Assembly: GCF_014646695.1 (NCBI RefSeq)
Contig: NZ_BMNT01000001.1
Location: 276,273 to 340,272, forward strand
Direction of reading: 5' to 3'
Origin: Sphaerisporangium melleum
Lineage (GTDB): Bacteria > Actinomycetota > Actinomycetes > Streptosporangiales > Streptosporangiaceae
Length of the DNA stretch: 64,000 bases
Each line of letters starts with the position of its first letter. Position 1 is the first letter of the stretch. The position numbers were made by a program, and so were the translations under genes. Of this stretch, positions 55,397 through 64,000 are shown piece by piece. The notes beneath the pieces are model-generated. The model had not been told where the DNA came from. It ran no database searches and was given only the letters and a program-made list of their open reading frames with translations.

Positions 55397-56632
55397 ATGA
55401 ATCAGCAGGGAGTCGCCACCGGTAGGGAAGCCTCGGTGGACAGGGTCGAGGTTCGTCTCGGGGACGTCGTTGATCGGCGGCCGATCCTGACCCGGCCGAT
55501 GGTCCTGTTGCTGATCGCCTCGGTGTGTTCTCCCGCGAGCTTCTATCTGCTGATGCCGGTCGTCCCCCTGTACCTGGCCACCGCCGGGCTCGGCGGCGTC
55601 GGCGCGGGCATGTCCACCGGTGCACTGATGCTGGGCACCGTGCTGATGGAGTTCGCGGTGCCGGGCCTGCTGCGCAGGTACGGGTACCGCCTCGTGATGG
55701 CCGCGGGCCCGCTTCTGCTCGGGGCGCCCGCGCTGGCACTGGTGGCGTCCTCCGCACTGCCGTTGGTGCTCGTGGTCTGCGTGGTGCGCGGCGCGGGGCT
55801 CGGCATCGTCGTCGTGGCCGGCTCAGCCCTCGTCGCCGAGCTCGTACCGGCCGATCGCCGCGGCGAGGGGCTCGGGTTGTACGGCGTGGCCGTCGCGGTC
55901 CCGTCCATCGTGTGCCTGCCGCTGGGGCTGTGGCTGGCCGGGAACGTCGGGTACGGGCCGGTGTTCGTCATCGGGGCGGCGCTGTCGTTGCTCGCGCTGG
56001 CCGCCGTACCCGGCCTGCCGGCCCGGCCGGCTCGCCCGGCTCGGATCGAGCGCGCCGGCGTGCTCGGCGTCCTTCGGATCCGTGGGCTCGCCGGGCCGGC
56101 GGTCGTCTTCGCCACCGTGACACTGGCGGCCGGGGCTCTGCTGACCTTCCTCCCCATGGCCGTACCTGCCGGGTCACATCACGTGGCCGCGTGGGCTCTG
56201 CTCGTGCAGTCCTGCGCCGCTCCGCTCGCCCGCTGGGGCGCGGGCTGGTACGGCGACCGGCATGGCACTGCCCGCCTCCTCGTCCCCGCGGTGCTCGCGG
56301 CCGCCGTCGGCACGGCCGTGCTCGTCTGGACCGGCAGCCCGGTCGCCGTGATGGCCGGCATGGGGCTGTTCGGGCTCGGCTTCGGGCTGGCGCAGAACGT
56401 GACGCTGGCCCAGATGTTCGCCCGCGCCTCCGAGTCCGACTTCGGCCGGGTGAGTGCGCTGTGGAACCTCGCCTACGACGGCGGGATGGGTGTCGGGGCG
56501 GTCGCGTTCGGCCTCCTGAGCGTGCCGCTGGGCTACCCCGTGGCATTCGCCGTCACCGCCCTCGTGCTGTGCACCGCGCTGGTCCCCGCGTGGCTCGCCC
56601 CCAAGGTCGCGTCCAAAGGCGACATCACCTGA
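55397..56632 (+). CDS. MFS transporter, drug-efflux-like
   Basis: 411 residues from ATG 55397. Twelve hydrophobic segments in two halves; motif-A-like loops LLRRYGYRLVMAAGPLLLG and WYGDRHGTARLLVP. Closest in style to small-molecule exporters of the DHA1 type. The divergent MocR gene is its likely regulator. Substrate unknown. Confidence 0.87.
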   Translation: MNQQGVATGREASVDRVEVRLGDVVDRRPILTRPMVLLLIASVCSPASFYLLMPVVPLYLATAGLGGVGAGMSTGALMLGTVLMEFAVPGLLRRYGYRLVMAAGPLLLGAPALALVASSALPLVLVVCVVRGAGLGIVVVAGSALVAELVPADRRGEGLGLYGVAVAVPSIVCLPLGLWLAGNVGYGPVFVIGAALSLLALAAVPGLPARPARPARIERAGVLGVLRIRGLAGPAVVFATVTLAAGALLTFLPMAVPAGSHHVAAWALLVQSCAAPLARWGAGWYGDRHGTARLLVPAVLAAAVGTAVLVWTGSPVAVMAGMGLFGLGFGLAQNVTLAQMFARASESDFGRVSALWNLAYDGGMGVGAVAFGLLSVPLGYPVAFAVTALVLCTALVPAWLAPKVASKGDIT

Positions 56633-56691
56633 CGGCCGATTGGGCCGCGCCCCTGTTGATATCGCAAGGAACGTGAGAAAAGGAGAACCTC

Positions 56692-57303
56692 ATGAAAAGC
56701 GTCGTGCTGAACATGAGTATGTCGGTGGACGGCTTCAGCGCCGGGCCCGATGTGAGCATCGAACACCCCATGGGAGTGGGCGGCGAGCGGCTCCACGAGT
56801 GGCTGTTCACCAGCGGCTCGGATCGGGCCGTGGCCGCCGGCGGCACATCACCGAATGGAGTGGACGCCCGGGTCGCACAGGAGATTCTCGCGTCGACCGG
56901 AGCCGTTGTGCTGGGCAGGCGCACGTTCGACGTGGGAGTGGAGCTGTGGGGGGACACGCCGTTTCCTGTGCCCTGCTTCGTGCTCAGTCATCAGGCCCGC
57001 GAACGGCTGGTGATGAAAAGCGCGGCGTTCACCTTCGTCACCGGCGGCATCGAAAGCGCGCTCCGGCAGGCCCGGGCGGCGGCGGGCGACGGATGCGTCC
57101 TCATCATGGGTGGGGCGAGCACCGCACAGCAGTTCGTGAAGGCCGGGCTCGTGGACGAGATTCAGATTCACCTGGTGCCCGTGCTGCTCGGTTCAGGCGC
57201 CCGGCTCTTCGACCACCTCGGCACCGATCACATCGAGCTGGAGCGAGACAGGTCGCTGGAGTCGCCGAACGTGACACACCTGCGATTCCGCGTCGCGAGG
57301 TGA
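56692..57303 (+). CDS. Dihydrofolate-reductase-fold (RibD C-terminal-like) reductase
   Basis: 203 residues from ATG 56692 with AAGGAG upstream. The pattern VLNMSMSVDGFSAGP, VVLGRRTFD and ILMGGASTAQQFVKAGLVDE is that of the RibD_C/DHFR-like family, which includes bifunctional deaminase-reductase pieces and many stand-alone proteins of unknown role. No deaminase domain is present. It stands 59 bases after the MFS gene. Confidence 0.84.
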   Translation: MKSVVLNMSMSVDGFSAGPDVSIEHPMGVGGERLHEWLFTSGSDRAVAAGGTSPNGVDARVAQEILASTGAVVLGRRTFDVGVELWGDTPFPVPCFVLSHQARERLVMKSAAFTFVTGGIESALRQARAAAGDGCVLIMGGASTAQQFVKAGLVDEIQIHLVPVLLGSGARLFDHLGTDHIELERDRSLESPNVTHLRFRVAR

Positions 57304-57547
57304 CCGCCGGTCCGGAGTCTCCCGCCGCAGCGGTTTCTGAGTCGACCCCGTTGCGCGCCAGGCCATGTTCCTGCTGGTCGGCCACACGGTGAGGACGGGG
57401 GTCGTCCGGTGGCAAGGTGACCCCGGACCGCTGCCGGACCGGAAGCGCCGCGGGAGGTCAGCGGCGAGATCCTCGAAGCCCTGCTCGGACGTGCTCCGGC
57501 TAGGGTGCTCACGACCTGTCTCGCCCTGAGAGGAACCCCCAGGCGCC

Positions 57548-57961
57548 ATGGCTTCCATCCGCCACGAGATTGTGATCGACTCCTCCCCCGAGCACATCTG
57601 GGACGTGCTGCGCGACGTCGGCGCCGTCCACGAGCGCCTGCTGCCCGGCCGCGTCACCGGCACCCGGCTCGAGGGCGACCAGCGGTTGCTGACCTTTCCC
57701 GACGGGCACGTGATCCGTGAGCTGATCGTCGCGGTGGATGACGACGCCCGCCGCCTGGCCTACTCCGTCGTCGAGGGCGCGCGACCTGCGATCGAGTACC
57801 ACCATGCCTCGTTCGAAGTCCGCTCGGAGGGTGACCGGGCGGGCCGGCTGATCTGGACCACTGACGTCCTGCCGCACGCGCTCGCGGCCGAGATCCGGAT
57901 TCGCATCGAACGCGGCGCAGTGGAGATGAAGCAGGCGATCGAAGCGGCAGCAGGCGGCTGA
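57548..57961 (+). CDS. SRPBCC/polyketide-cyclase-like protein
   Basis: 137 residues from ATG 57548. START-like fold: IRHEIVIDSSPEHIWDVLRD at the N-terminus and a C-terminal helix RGAVEMKQAIEAA. It binds small hydrophobic ligands; no catalytic residues can be named. Standalone gene with a 244-base gap upstream in which nothing was recognised. Confidence 0.8.
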   Translation: MASIRHEIVIDSSPEHIWDVLRDVGAVHERLLPGRVTGTRLEGDQRLLTFPDGHVIRELIVAVDDDARRLAYSVVEGARPAIEYHHASFEVRSEGDRAGRLIWTTDVLPHALAAEIRIRIERGAVEMKQAIEAAAGG

Positions 57962-58363
57962 GCCCGACACAGGAGGCGCGTCTGACCGCCCCAATACCGG
58001 CCCTCCGACCGTATGCAGCTCATGTCCGTCCAGGGGAAGACCAGAACGGCGGTGGCGACGTGGCACATCGTGCCCCTGACCGGCCCTGATCTGGCGTTGC
58101 ACGTGCGGTCGCCGCTGATGACCCGGCCCGACGTCGCGTAGATGACGCCGGCCGAACTCGCCCGGGCTGCTACGCGCGTTTTCGCGCGGCGACTTCGTCG
58201 TGTCCGCGCCCGGCCTGTCCGCAGATGCGGTAGTCCGGACGCCTGCTGCGACCGCGGTAGGCCCAGACCATTCTCAGGACGGATGTTTTCTCCTTTGACG
58301 CCGGTGAGCCTTAGAGCTCACGCCCCTGCGCGGCCCGGCACTCTTCGAAGAAAGAAGTGGATC
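57962..58363. other. Intergenic region with an inverted repeat before the DUF4405-like gene
   Basis: 402 bases. Two short open frames (58012-58140 and one running in from 58142) have no recognisable content. A perfect inverted repeat GTGAGC-CTTAGA-GCTCAC at 58304-58321 lies 43 bases before the next start and may be an operator. Confidence 0.5.
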
Positions 58364-58870
58364 ATGTCATTCCCGGGTGAACCGAGGAACTCGTCCCTTC
58401 CCGTGGAACGCGCGGCACCTGTTGCTCAGCCCGCCGGCAGATCCGTACCCGGCCGGCGGGCCGGCAGCCGCCGGATGCAGACGATCGTGGTCACTGTCGG
58501 CCTGCTGTTCACGGCATTCATCGCGTTCGCGTCGCATGAATGGGGGGCGACGTGGCACTCGATCGTCGGGATCGGCACGCTCGGTGTCATCGCGTGGCAC
58601 GTGTACTCGCAGCGGCACTGGGTGACGTCCGCGGCCAGAAAGCGCACGAGGCATCCCGAGCGCAAGCTCGTGATCTACAACGCCGTGCTGGCCTCGACCT
58701 TCGTCATCGCCATGGTGTCGGGTTTCCCGGTATGGCTGGCGGGTGCGGGCGGCCTCGTCGAGCGCGTCCATGCGGCGTCCGGAATGGTCTTCCTACCGCT
58801 GGTGATCGGCCACCTGATTCTCAATCGCCGCCGTGTCGCCGCCAAATTGCGCCGCCGCGCCGCCGCCTGA
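58364..58870 (+). CDS. DUF4405-type membrane protein
   Basis: 168 residues from ATG 58364 (preceded by AAGAAAGAAG). After a ~37-residue Arg/Pro-rich N-terminus come four hydrophobic helices (VVTVGLLFTAFIAFASHEWG, IVGIGTLGVIAWHVYS, AVLASTFVIAMVSGFPVWLA, MVFLPLVIGHLILN). Histidines in the second and fourth helices (WHVYSQRHW and IGHLIL) match the heme-coordinating pattern of cytochrome b-like DUF4405 proteins. Role unknown. Confidence 0.78.
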   Translation: MSFPGEPRNSSLPVERAAPVAQPAGRSVPGRRAGSRRMQTIVVTVGLLFTAFIAFASHEWGATWHSIVGIGTLGVIAWHVYSQRHWVTSAARKRTRHPERKLVIYNAVLASTFVIAMVSGFPVWLAGAGGLVERVHAASGMVFLPLVIGHLILNRRRVAAKLRRRAAA

Positions 58871-59025
58871 GCGGTGTAGCCAATGGGTACGACAACGCCT
58901 CGCCACTGCGCCCGATCTTGATAACGCATGTTCCAACGCCATCTCTCGCGACGTTTCCGATGACGCTACAGCCACCCAGCTCCAGTCAGTGATCGGCGTT
59001 GCGACGAGGGGTCGTGCGGCAGGGA

Positions 59026-59062
59026 ACCCGTGACGGGCGTTGTGCCTGTCACGGGTCCTTTT
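59026..59062. terminator. Bidirectional hairpin terminator
   Basis: ACCCGTGAC (59026-59034) pairs with GTCACGGGT (59048-59056); the inner bases add a G-U pair and a GGC/GCC step, giving about 13 pairs with a five-base loop and TTTT at 59059-59062 on the top strand. It lies between the convergent DUF4405 and flavoprotein genes. Confidence 0.8.
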
Positions 59063-59125
59063 GCCGCTCACGTCCGAGCAGGGCTCGTGGGTCGTGCCGG
59101 ACGGATGGCGAGCAGCCGAGCGAAC

Positions 59126-60706
<1,581 letters not shown>

Positions 60707-60760
60707 TCAATCGCCGGCCGTGACGGGAATGGGGAGCACCCATGTCGATACAGCGTTCAT
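60707..60760 (-). CDS. 17-residue leader peptide of the rox-like gene
   Basis: ATG 60760 is preceded by GAGGAGGTGA, nine of ten bases matching the ideal Shine-Dalgarno, at correct spacing. The peptide is MNAVSTWVLPIPVTAGD and stops at 60707, only 55 bases before the flavoprotein start. Such strong initiation for a tiny ORF directly upstream of a hairpin over the next start is the hallmark of ribosome-mediated attenuation as in erm and cat genes. The inducer is unknown; the PIP segment is a possible stalling site. Confidence 0.7.
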   Translation of the reverse strand: MNAVSTWVLPIPVTAGD

Positions 60761-60799
60761 GGGTCTCACCTCCTCAGGCGGTGTCACGGTCAACCGCAA

Positions 60800-60835
60800 A
60801 CTACAAGCCCGAACACCATCCCGTCCAACCATTTT
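60800..60835 (-). promoter_or_regulatory. Candidate promoter of leader and rox-like gene, WhiB7-like layout
   Basis: Bottom strand: TTGGAC (60828-60823), 17 bases, then TGTAGT (60805-60800). An AT run AAAAT (60835-60831) sits two bases upstream of the -35, as at promoters activated by WhiB7 in actinomycetes. The predicted start near 60,793 gives a 33-base leader before the leader ORF. Confidence 0.45.
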
Positions 60836-60994
60836 CTCAGCCACGTGATCACGACTCCGAGCGGGCCTGTGCGGTTCCGCCCCGGCAGCCCGGCTGGTCT
60901 TCGACGGTCTGATACTCGCTGTCCCCGACACGGACCGGATCTCGACAGGCGCGCCATGCTCGCCCTGTGGCCACCCATGTGAACCGCGAACTCG

Positions 60995-61441
60995 TCACGC
61001 CTGAGAGCGCTTGGCCGTGAATCGACGTGCCAGTTCCCGGCCCCGTGCCGCCTGCACTTTCTTCGCCTGGCCCATCGCGAACCGCAGCAGCCCGAAGGGC
61101 GCTGACAGCCGGTAGTGGTCGATCACCTGGGTGCCTCCGGGCACCGGGTCGACGCGGTAGCCGTAAGCCACCCGGACGCCGCCGGGGCTGACCACGTCCC
61201 CGGTGATGGTGCCCTCCCCCAGACGCAGGGTGACCTCGATGACGTTGTCGTGACGCAACGGCCCCAAGGTGAATCGCTCGACCGCCGTGAAGCGCACCGC
61301 GTCCGGCCCGTGGCGGATGTCGCGGACCTCGACGACCAGCGGGGACAGGCCGACGTGGTTGTTCGGGTCGGCCAGGTGCTCGAACACCTCCTCGGCAGCG
61401 GCGGGCAGGGTGGTCGTGGTGCTGAACTCGGCACTTCTCAT
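60995..61441 (-). CDS. SRPBCC-family protein
   Basis: 148 residues from ATG 61441. START/polyketide-cyclase fold: TTTLPAAAEEVFEHLADPNN at the start, and GGTQVIDHYRLSAPFGLLRF followed by a Lys/Arg-rich C-terminal helix. Lipid or hydrophobic ligand binding is expected; function unknown. The frame extends upstream to 61633 but that part is Arg/Pro-rich and non-coding in character. Confidence 0.76.
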   Translation of the reverse strand: MRSAEFSTTTTLPAAAEEVFEHLADPNNHVGLSPLVVEVRDIRHGPDAVRFTAVERFTLGPLRHDNVIEVTLRLGEGTITGDVVSPGGVRVAYGYRVDPVPGGTQVIDHYRLSAPFGLLRFAMGQAKKVQAARGRELARRFTAKRSQA

Positions 61442-61491
61442 GCGGCATCCCGGTGAACGAGGGTGAATCCGAAGACGGCGTGGCGTGGGCG

Positions 61492-61704
61492 TCATGAACG
61501 CAGGAGGAGGTGGTCGAGAATTGCATCGACCTGGACAGCGTCCGGGCCGAAGAGCGGGCAACCTGTACGCATCCCGTCGACGACCTGCAATAGCATCGTC
61601 GCGGCGACCGAGGAACGCGGGATGTCCGCGCACTCGAACTGCTCGCTGAACAGATCAAGCAGGATCTTGCGCTGCGCGCGGCCTCCCAACGCCGCCGACG
61701 TCAT
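61492..61704 (-). pseudogene. C-terminal remnant of a TetR-family regulator
   Basis: About 70 codons from ATG 61704. The sequence AATMLLQVVDGMRTGCPLFG followed by PDAVQVDAILDHLL resembles the ligand-domain end of TetR regulators, but no HTH domain precedes it. It is thus probably the remains of a gene truncated by rearrangement next to the XRE-TPR regulator. A small independent protein cannot be ruled out. Confidence 0.55.
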
Positions 61705-61769
61705 GGTCAGGAACTTAGCCGGTCCACCAGGCCTTCTGCGAGGGTCCCATCGCTTAGGCGGTAGAGGCC

Positions 61770-63146
61770 TCAGGCGGCCAGTTCGGTGCGGAGGTGGTCG
61801 CGGAACTCGCGGACGGCGACGGTGTCGGCGTACGGGTCGAGGTTGCGGTCGAAGCTCTTGAGGAAGTCGACCGTGCGGGGAGAGGTGAGGGCCTTGGTCG
61901 CGAGGATGGCCGGACGAGCCACTTCCAGGGCCTGTTCCAGATCGCCCAGCTTGAGATGCGCGTCGGCGGCGTGGACTCGGTTGATCTGGGCGGATCGAGG
62001 AAGACGGTCCTGGAACTCTGCCACGGCCGCTTCCGCGTTGGCGAGTGCTCGCTGGTGGTCGCCAAGGAGCCGCCAGCAGTTGCCGGCTTCCGCGCCGATC
62101 TCCGCCTCGTCGTACCTCGCCGTCCACGCCGGATCGGCGTCCGTGGCGCCGTGCGCGTACGCCCGCTCAGCCTCCCCCAGCAACTGCTCCACCTGCTTGG
62201 CGGCGTACCTGTCCCCCGACTCAGCGGGATTGGCCTGCAGAGCTGTCGCCCACGCCTCCCTGACCAGCAGCACCGCCATCACCCGTGGCGGGGCTTCCAC
62301 ACGGCGCGCGTTGTCGGACGCGGCCCGTGACAGCCTCAGCGCCCAGGCCGGCTGGTCGATGTGGATGGCCTGCCGGGTGAGTGCGGCGAGCACCCAAAGC
62401 CCTGTCAGAGGGTCGTTGCCTGCTTTGGCGAACTTGAGGGCCTGGCCGAAGTGTTGCTGGGCCTGGCCGTGGCGGGTGAGGTCGAAGGCCGTCCAGCCCG
62501 CCATCCAGCTCATGCCCGCCGCCGCGCTCATCAGCTCCGAGCCGACCTTGTCGTCATAGCGGCCTTGCAGCAGCGGGGCGACGTTGCCGTTGAGGTAGCG
62601 CAGCACCACCGGGCGGACCAGGCCGGCGCCGAACTGGTGGTCCATCTGGCCGAACGCCTGCCGCGCCTCGTTGATGCGCCGCACGTCCGCCATGCCCACC
62701 GCGCGGCCGGACCCCGCGTGCGCGGCCGACGCGGCCGGAATGTCGTACGTCCAGGAGGTCAGCCACTCCCCCAGCGCCGCCGGGACGAACGGCAGCGAGG
62801 CCAGCAGGTGACGGCGGGACGCGTCCATCTCGAACCTCCACAGCAGGTCGGCCGACCTCACCGTAGCCGCCACCGACCCATCACCACACTCCGCGAGCGG
62901 CCAGGAAGATGTCTCCGGGAAGGACCACCCGTCTACCCACCGTTCCACGTCGGCGGCCTCGACCCGGAACACCGCCGCCAGCTGCGCCCGATGCCGGGCC
63001 CGTACCCCCTGCTCACCCCGCTCCCACCGCGCCCAGGTCGTCACCGACACCCCCACCGCCTCCGCCGCGGCCTCCTGGCTCAAGCCCCTGCGCAGCCGAG
63101 CCCGGACCAGCTCAGGACGCCCGGTCTTCAGTCCTTGTGCCTCCAC
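61770..63146 (-). CDS. XRE-type regulator with TPR-like sensor region (paralogue)
   Basis: 458 residues from GTG 63146, with AGGGGG six bases upstream exactly as in the paralogue at 24,348. HTH LSQEAAAEAVGVSVTTWARW is identical in the two; the TPR part diverges moderately (for example QHFGQALKFAKAGNDPL against QHFGQALRFAKTADAPL). Here a GHKL ATP-binding gene is divergent at 63,367, the arrangement common to these regulators in actinomycetes, so this copy may be the ancestral one. The upstream module (copy C) is shared. Confidence 0.87.
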   Translation of the reverse strand: MEAQGLKTGRPELVRARLRRGLSQEAAAEAVGVSVTTWARWERGEQGVRARHRAQLAAVFRVEAADVERWVDGWSFPETSSWPLAECGDGSVAATVRSADLLWRFEMDASRRHLLASLPFVPAALGEWLTSWTYDIPAASAAHAGSGRAVGMADVRRINEARQAFGQMDHQFGAGLVRPVVLRYLNGNVAPLLQGRYDDKVGSELMSAAAGMSWMAGWTAFDLTRHGQAQQHFGQALKFAKAGNDPLTGLWVLAALTRQAIHIDQPAWALRLSRAASDNARRVEAPPRVMAVLLVREAWATALQANPAESGDRYAAKQVEQLLGEAERAYAHGATDADPAWTARYDEAEIGAEAGNCWRLLGDHQRALANAEAAVAEFQDRLPRSAQINRVHAADAHLKLGDLEQALEVARPAILATKALTSPRTVDFLKSFDRNLDPYADTVAVREFRDHLRTELAA

Positions 63147-63160
63147 GGTGAGCCCCCTTG

Positions 63161-63248
63161 GTAATCGACCGACCACTGAACGTGACGACGATTACACCCC
63201 CCGAGCCCGCGCGCCAAGCCGTTCCGGTCAAACGACCAGAGATCGACC
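63161..63248 (-). repeat. Shared upstream module, copy C
   Basis: Between the divergent regulator and ATPase genes. The box AACGACCAGAGATCGACC (63231-63248) starts 85 bases from the GTG, as in copy A, and the intervening GTGACGACGATTACA aligns with the other two copies. Confidence 0.65.
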
Positions 63249-63366
63249 GGCCGTCGACGTCCCGGCTCCGAAGCTCACGATCAACGCGCATGCCGCGCCG
63301 TTCACGGGGCCCGGCGGGCGGACTTTCCTGCTGTGCACCGTCACCGACCGCGAACGGAGCACCGCC

Positions 63367-64000
63367 ATGTCCTCCCCCGACGAGACCCTGACCGGCGTCC
63401 CCTCCATGGCACCGGGCACCACCACGCCCGGGCCCCAGTGCCCGCCTGCGCCCCCGCCCGCCCCCGCTCCCCAGAACCCGGGCCCTGTGGAGCGGGGGCC
63501 GGACATCCGGGTGCTCGTGAAGGTGCTGCCGTTCGGGTCTGCGGCTCGGCGGGCGCGTGCCGTCGTCCGCGAGGTCCTCCAGCGTGCCGGGGTGGGCCGC
63601 GACGCGGTCACCGACGCGGAGATCGTCGTCGGCGAGCTGGCCGCGAACGCCGAGCGGCACGGCCGCCGCCCGCATGAGCTGCGGGTCTTCCGGATCGACG
63701 GCGTCCCGGCGTGGTGCGAGGTCGTGGACGGCGACCCGTTCCCGGAGAAGATCCGCGACACCTTCCAGCGGCTCGCAACGCTGCCCGAGCCGGACCTGCC
63801 CGCACTCACCGAGAACGGCCGCGGCCTGCTCCTGGCCTACGAACTGTCCGAGGGCCACTGCCAGGCGTACTGGACGACCACGACCACCACCGGCTCCCTG
63901 GCCAAGGCCGTCGCCTTCGCCCTCCCTACTCCCTCGGGGGCCCGGCTGAACCCCGCCGACCTGCCCGACCTCCGGCCGAGCCTGGCCCGCCTCCGCCGCC
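63367..64000 (+). CDS. GHKL (RsbW-like) ATP-binding protein, cut by window end
   Basis: ATG 63367; 211 codons visible, open at the right edge. After a Pro-rich ~45-residue tail the HATPase_c fold appears: N-box IVVGELAANAERHG near residue 90 and the G1 block TENGRGLLLAYELS near 144. These single-domain ATPases are anti-sigma/Ser-kinase-like partners of XRE regulators in actinomycetes. It is divergent from the XRE-TPR gene through copy C of the module. C-terminus unknown. Confidence 0.85.
   Translation, partial: MSSPDETLTGVPSMAPGTTTPGPQCPPAPPPAPAPQNPGPVERGPDIRVLVKVLPFGSAARRARAVVREVLQRAGVGRDAVTDAEIVVGELAANAERHGRRPHELRVFRIDGVPAWCEVVDGDPFPEKIRDTFQRLATLPEPDLPALTENGRGLLLAYELSEGHCQAYWTTTTTTGSLAKAVAFALPTPSGARLNPADLPDLRPSLARLRR

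Overview
The window is high-GC DNA with actinobacterial gene style: GTG/TTG starts, tightly overlapping operons, Ser/Thr kinases, WXG-like and DUF1023-like proteins, and XRE-TPR regulators paired with GHKL ATP-binding proteins. A filamentous actinomycete (Streptosporangiales-like or a relative) fits best. No rRNA, tRNA or other phylogenetic marker was seen, so the genus is open.

Bases 1-35,800 form a defence-rich accessory region. At the left edge a leftward set encodes a Ser/Thr kinase with a TPR-like tail, a UvrD-type helicase with a RelE/ParE-like N-terminus, and a DUF262 (GmrS-like) protein cut by the window edge; a membrane-anchored kinase lies head to head with the first kinase. Next is a complete class 1 DISARM operon, drmD-drmMI-drmA-drmB-drmC (20,009 down to 5,945). 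Beyond it lie a WXG-like/DUF1023 pair, a lipoprotein, an XRE-TPR regulator, two divergent large SF1 (Dna2/NAM7-like) helicases (one with a C-terminal Vsr-like nuclease), a CBS-CBS protein with an apparent HEPN RNase motif, a lipoprotein and a Phd/RelE-type toxin-antitoxin pair.

Bases 35,800-43,600 return to metabolism: an AraC regulator, an alpha/beta hydrolase, an assimilatory nitrate/nitrite reductase operon (molybdopterin nitrate reductase, nirB, nirD), and a cold-shock gene whose leader contains a Rho-independent terminator-like hairpin.

Bases 43,600-53,100 hold a compact conserved-looking cluster of unknown product: LtaS-like sulfatase, CDP-alcohol phosphatidyltransferase, MDR dehydrogenase, a degenerate PTPS/QueD-like protein, GT4 glycosyltransferase, methyltransferase, UPF0104 membrane protein, creatininase-family amidohydrolase, GTP cyclohydrolase II and an inositol-monophosphatase-like enzyme. 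The parts suggest GTP-derived pyrimidine or pterin chemistry joined to sugar or lipid assembly.

Bases 53,100-64,000 carry a frameshifted DUF3800-like gene, a divergent MocR regulator/MFS exporter pair, small stress-type enzymes, and a rifampicin-monooxygenase-like flavoprotein preceded by a 17-codon leader ORF and a start-codon-sequestering hairpin. A TetR remnant, a second XRE-TPR regulator and a GHKL ATP-binding protein cut by the right edge follow. The two XRE-TPR regulators share an upstream module with a box at exactly -85, and a third, orphaned copy lies at 33.3 kb beside a gene fragment.
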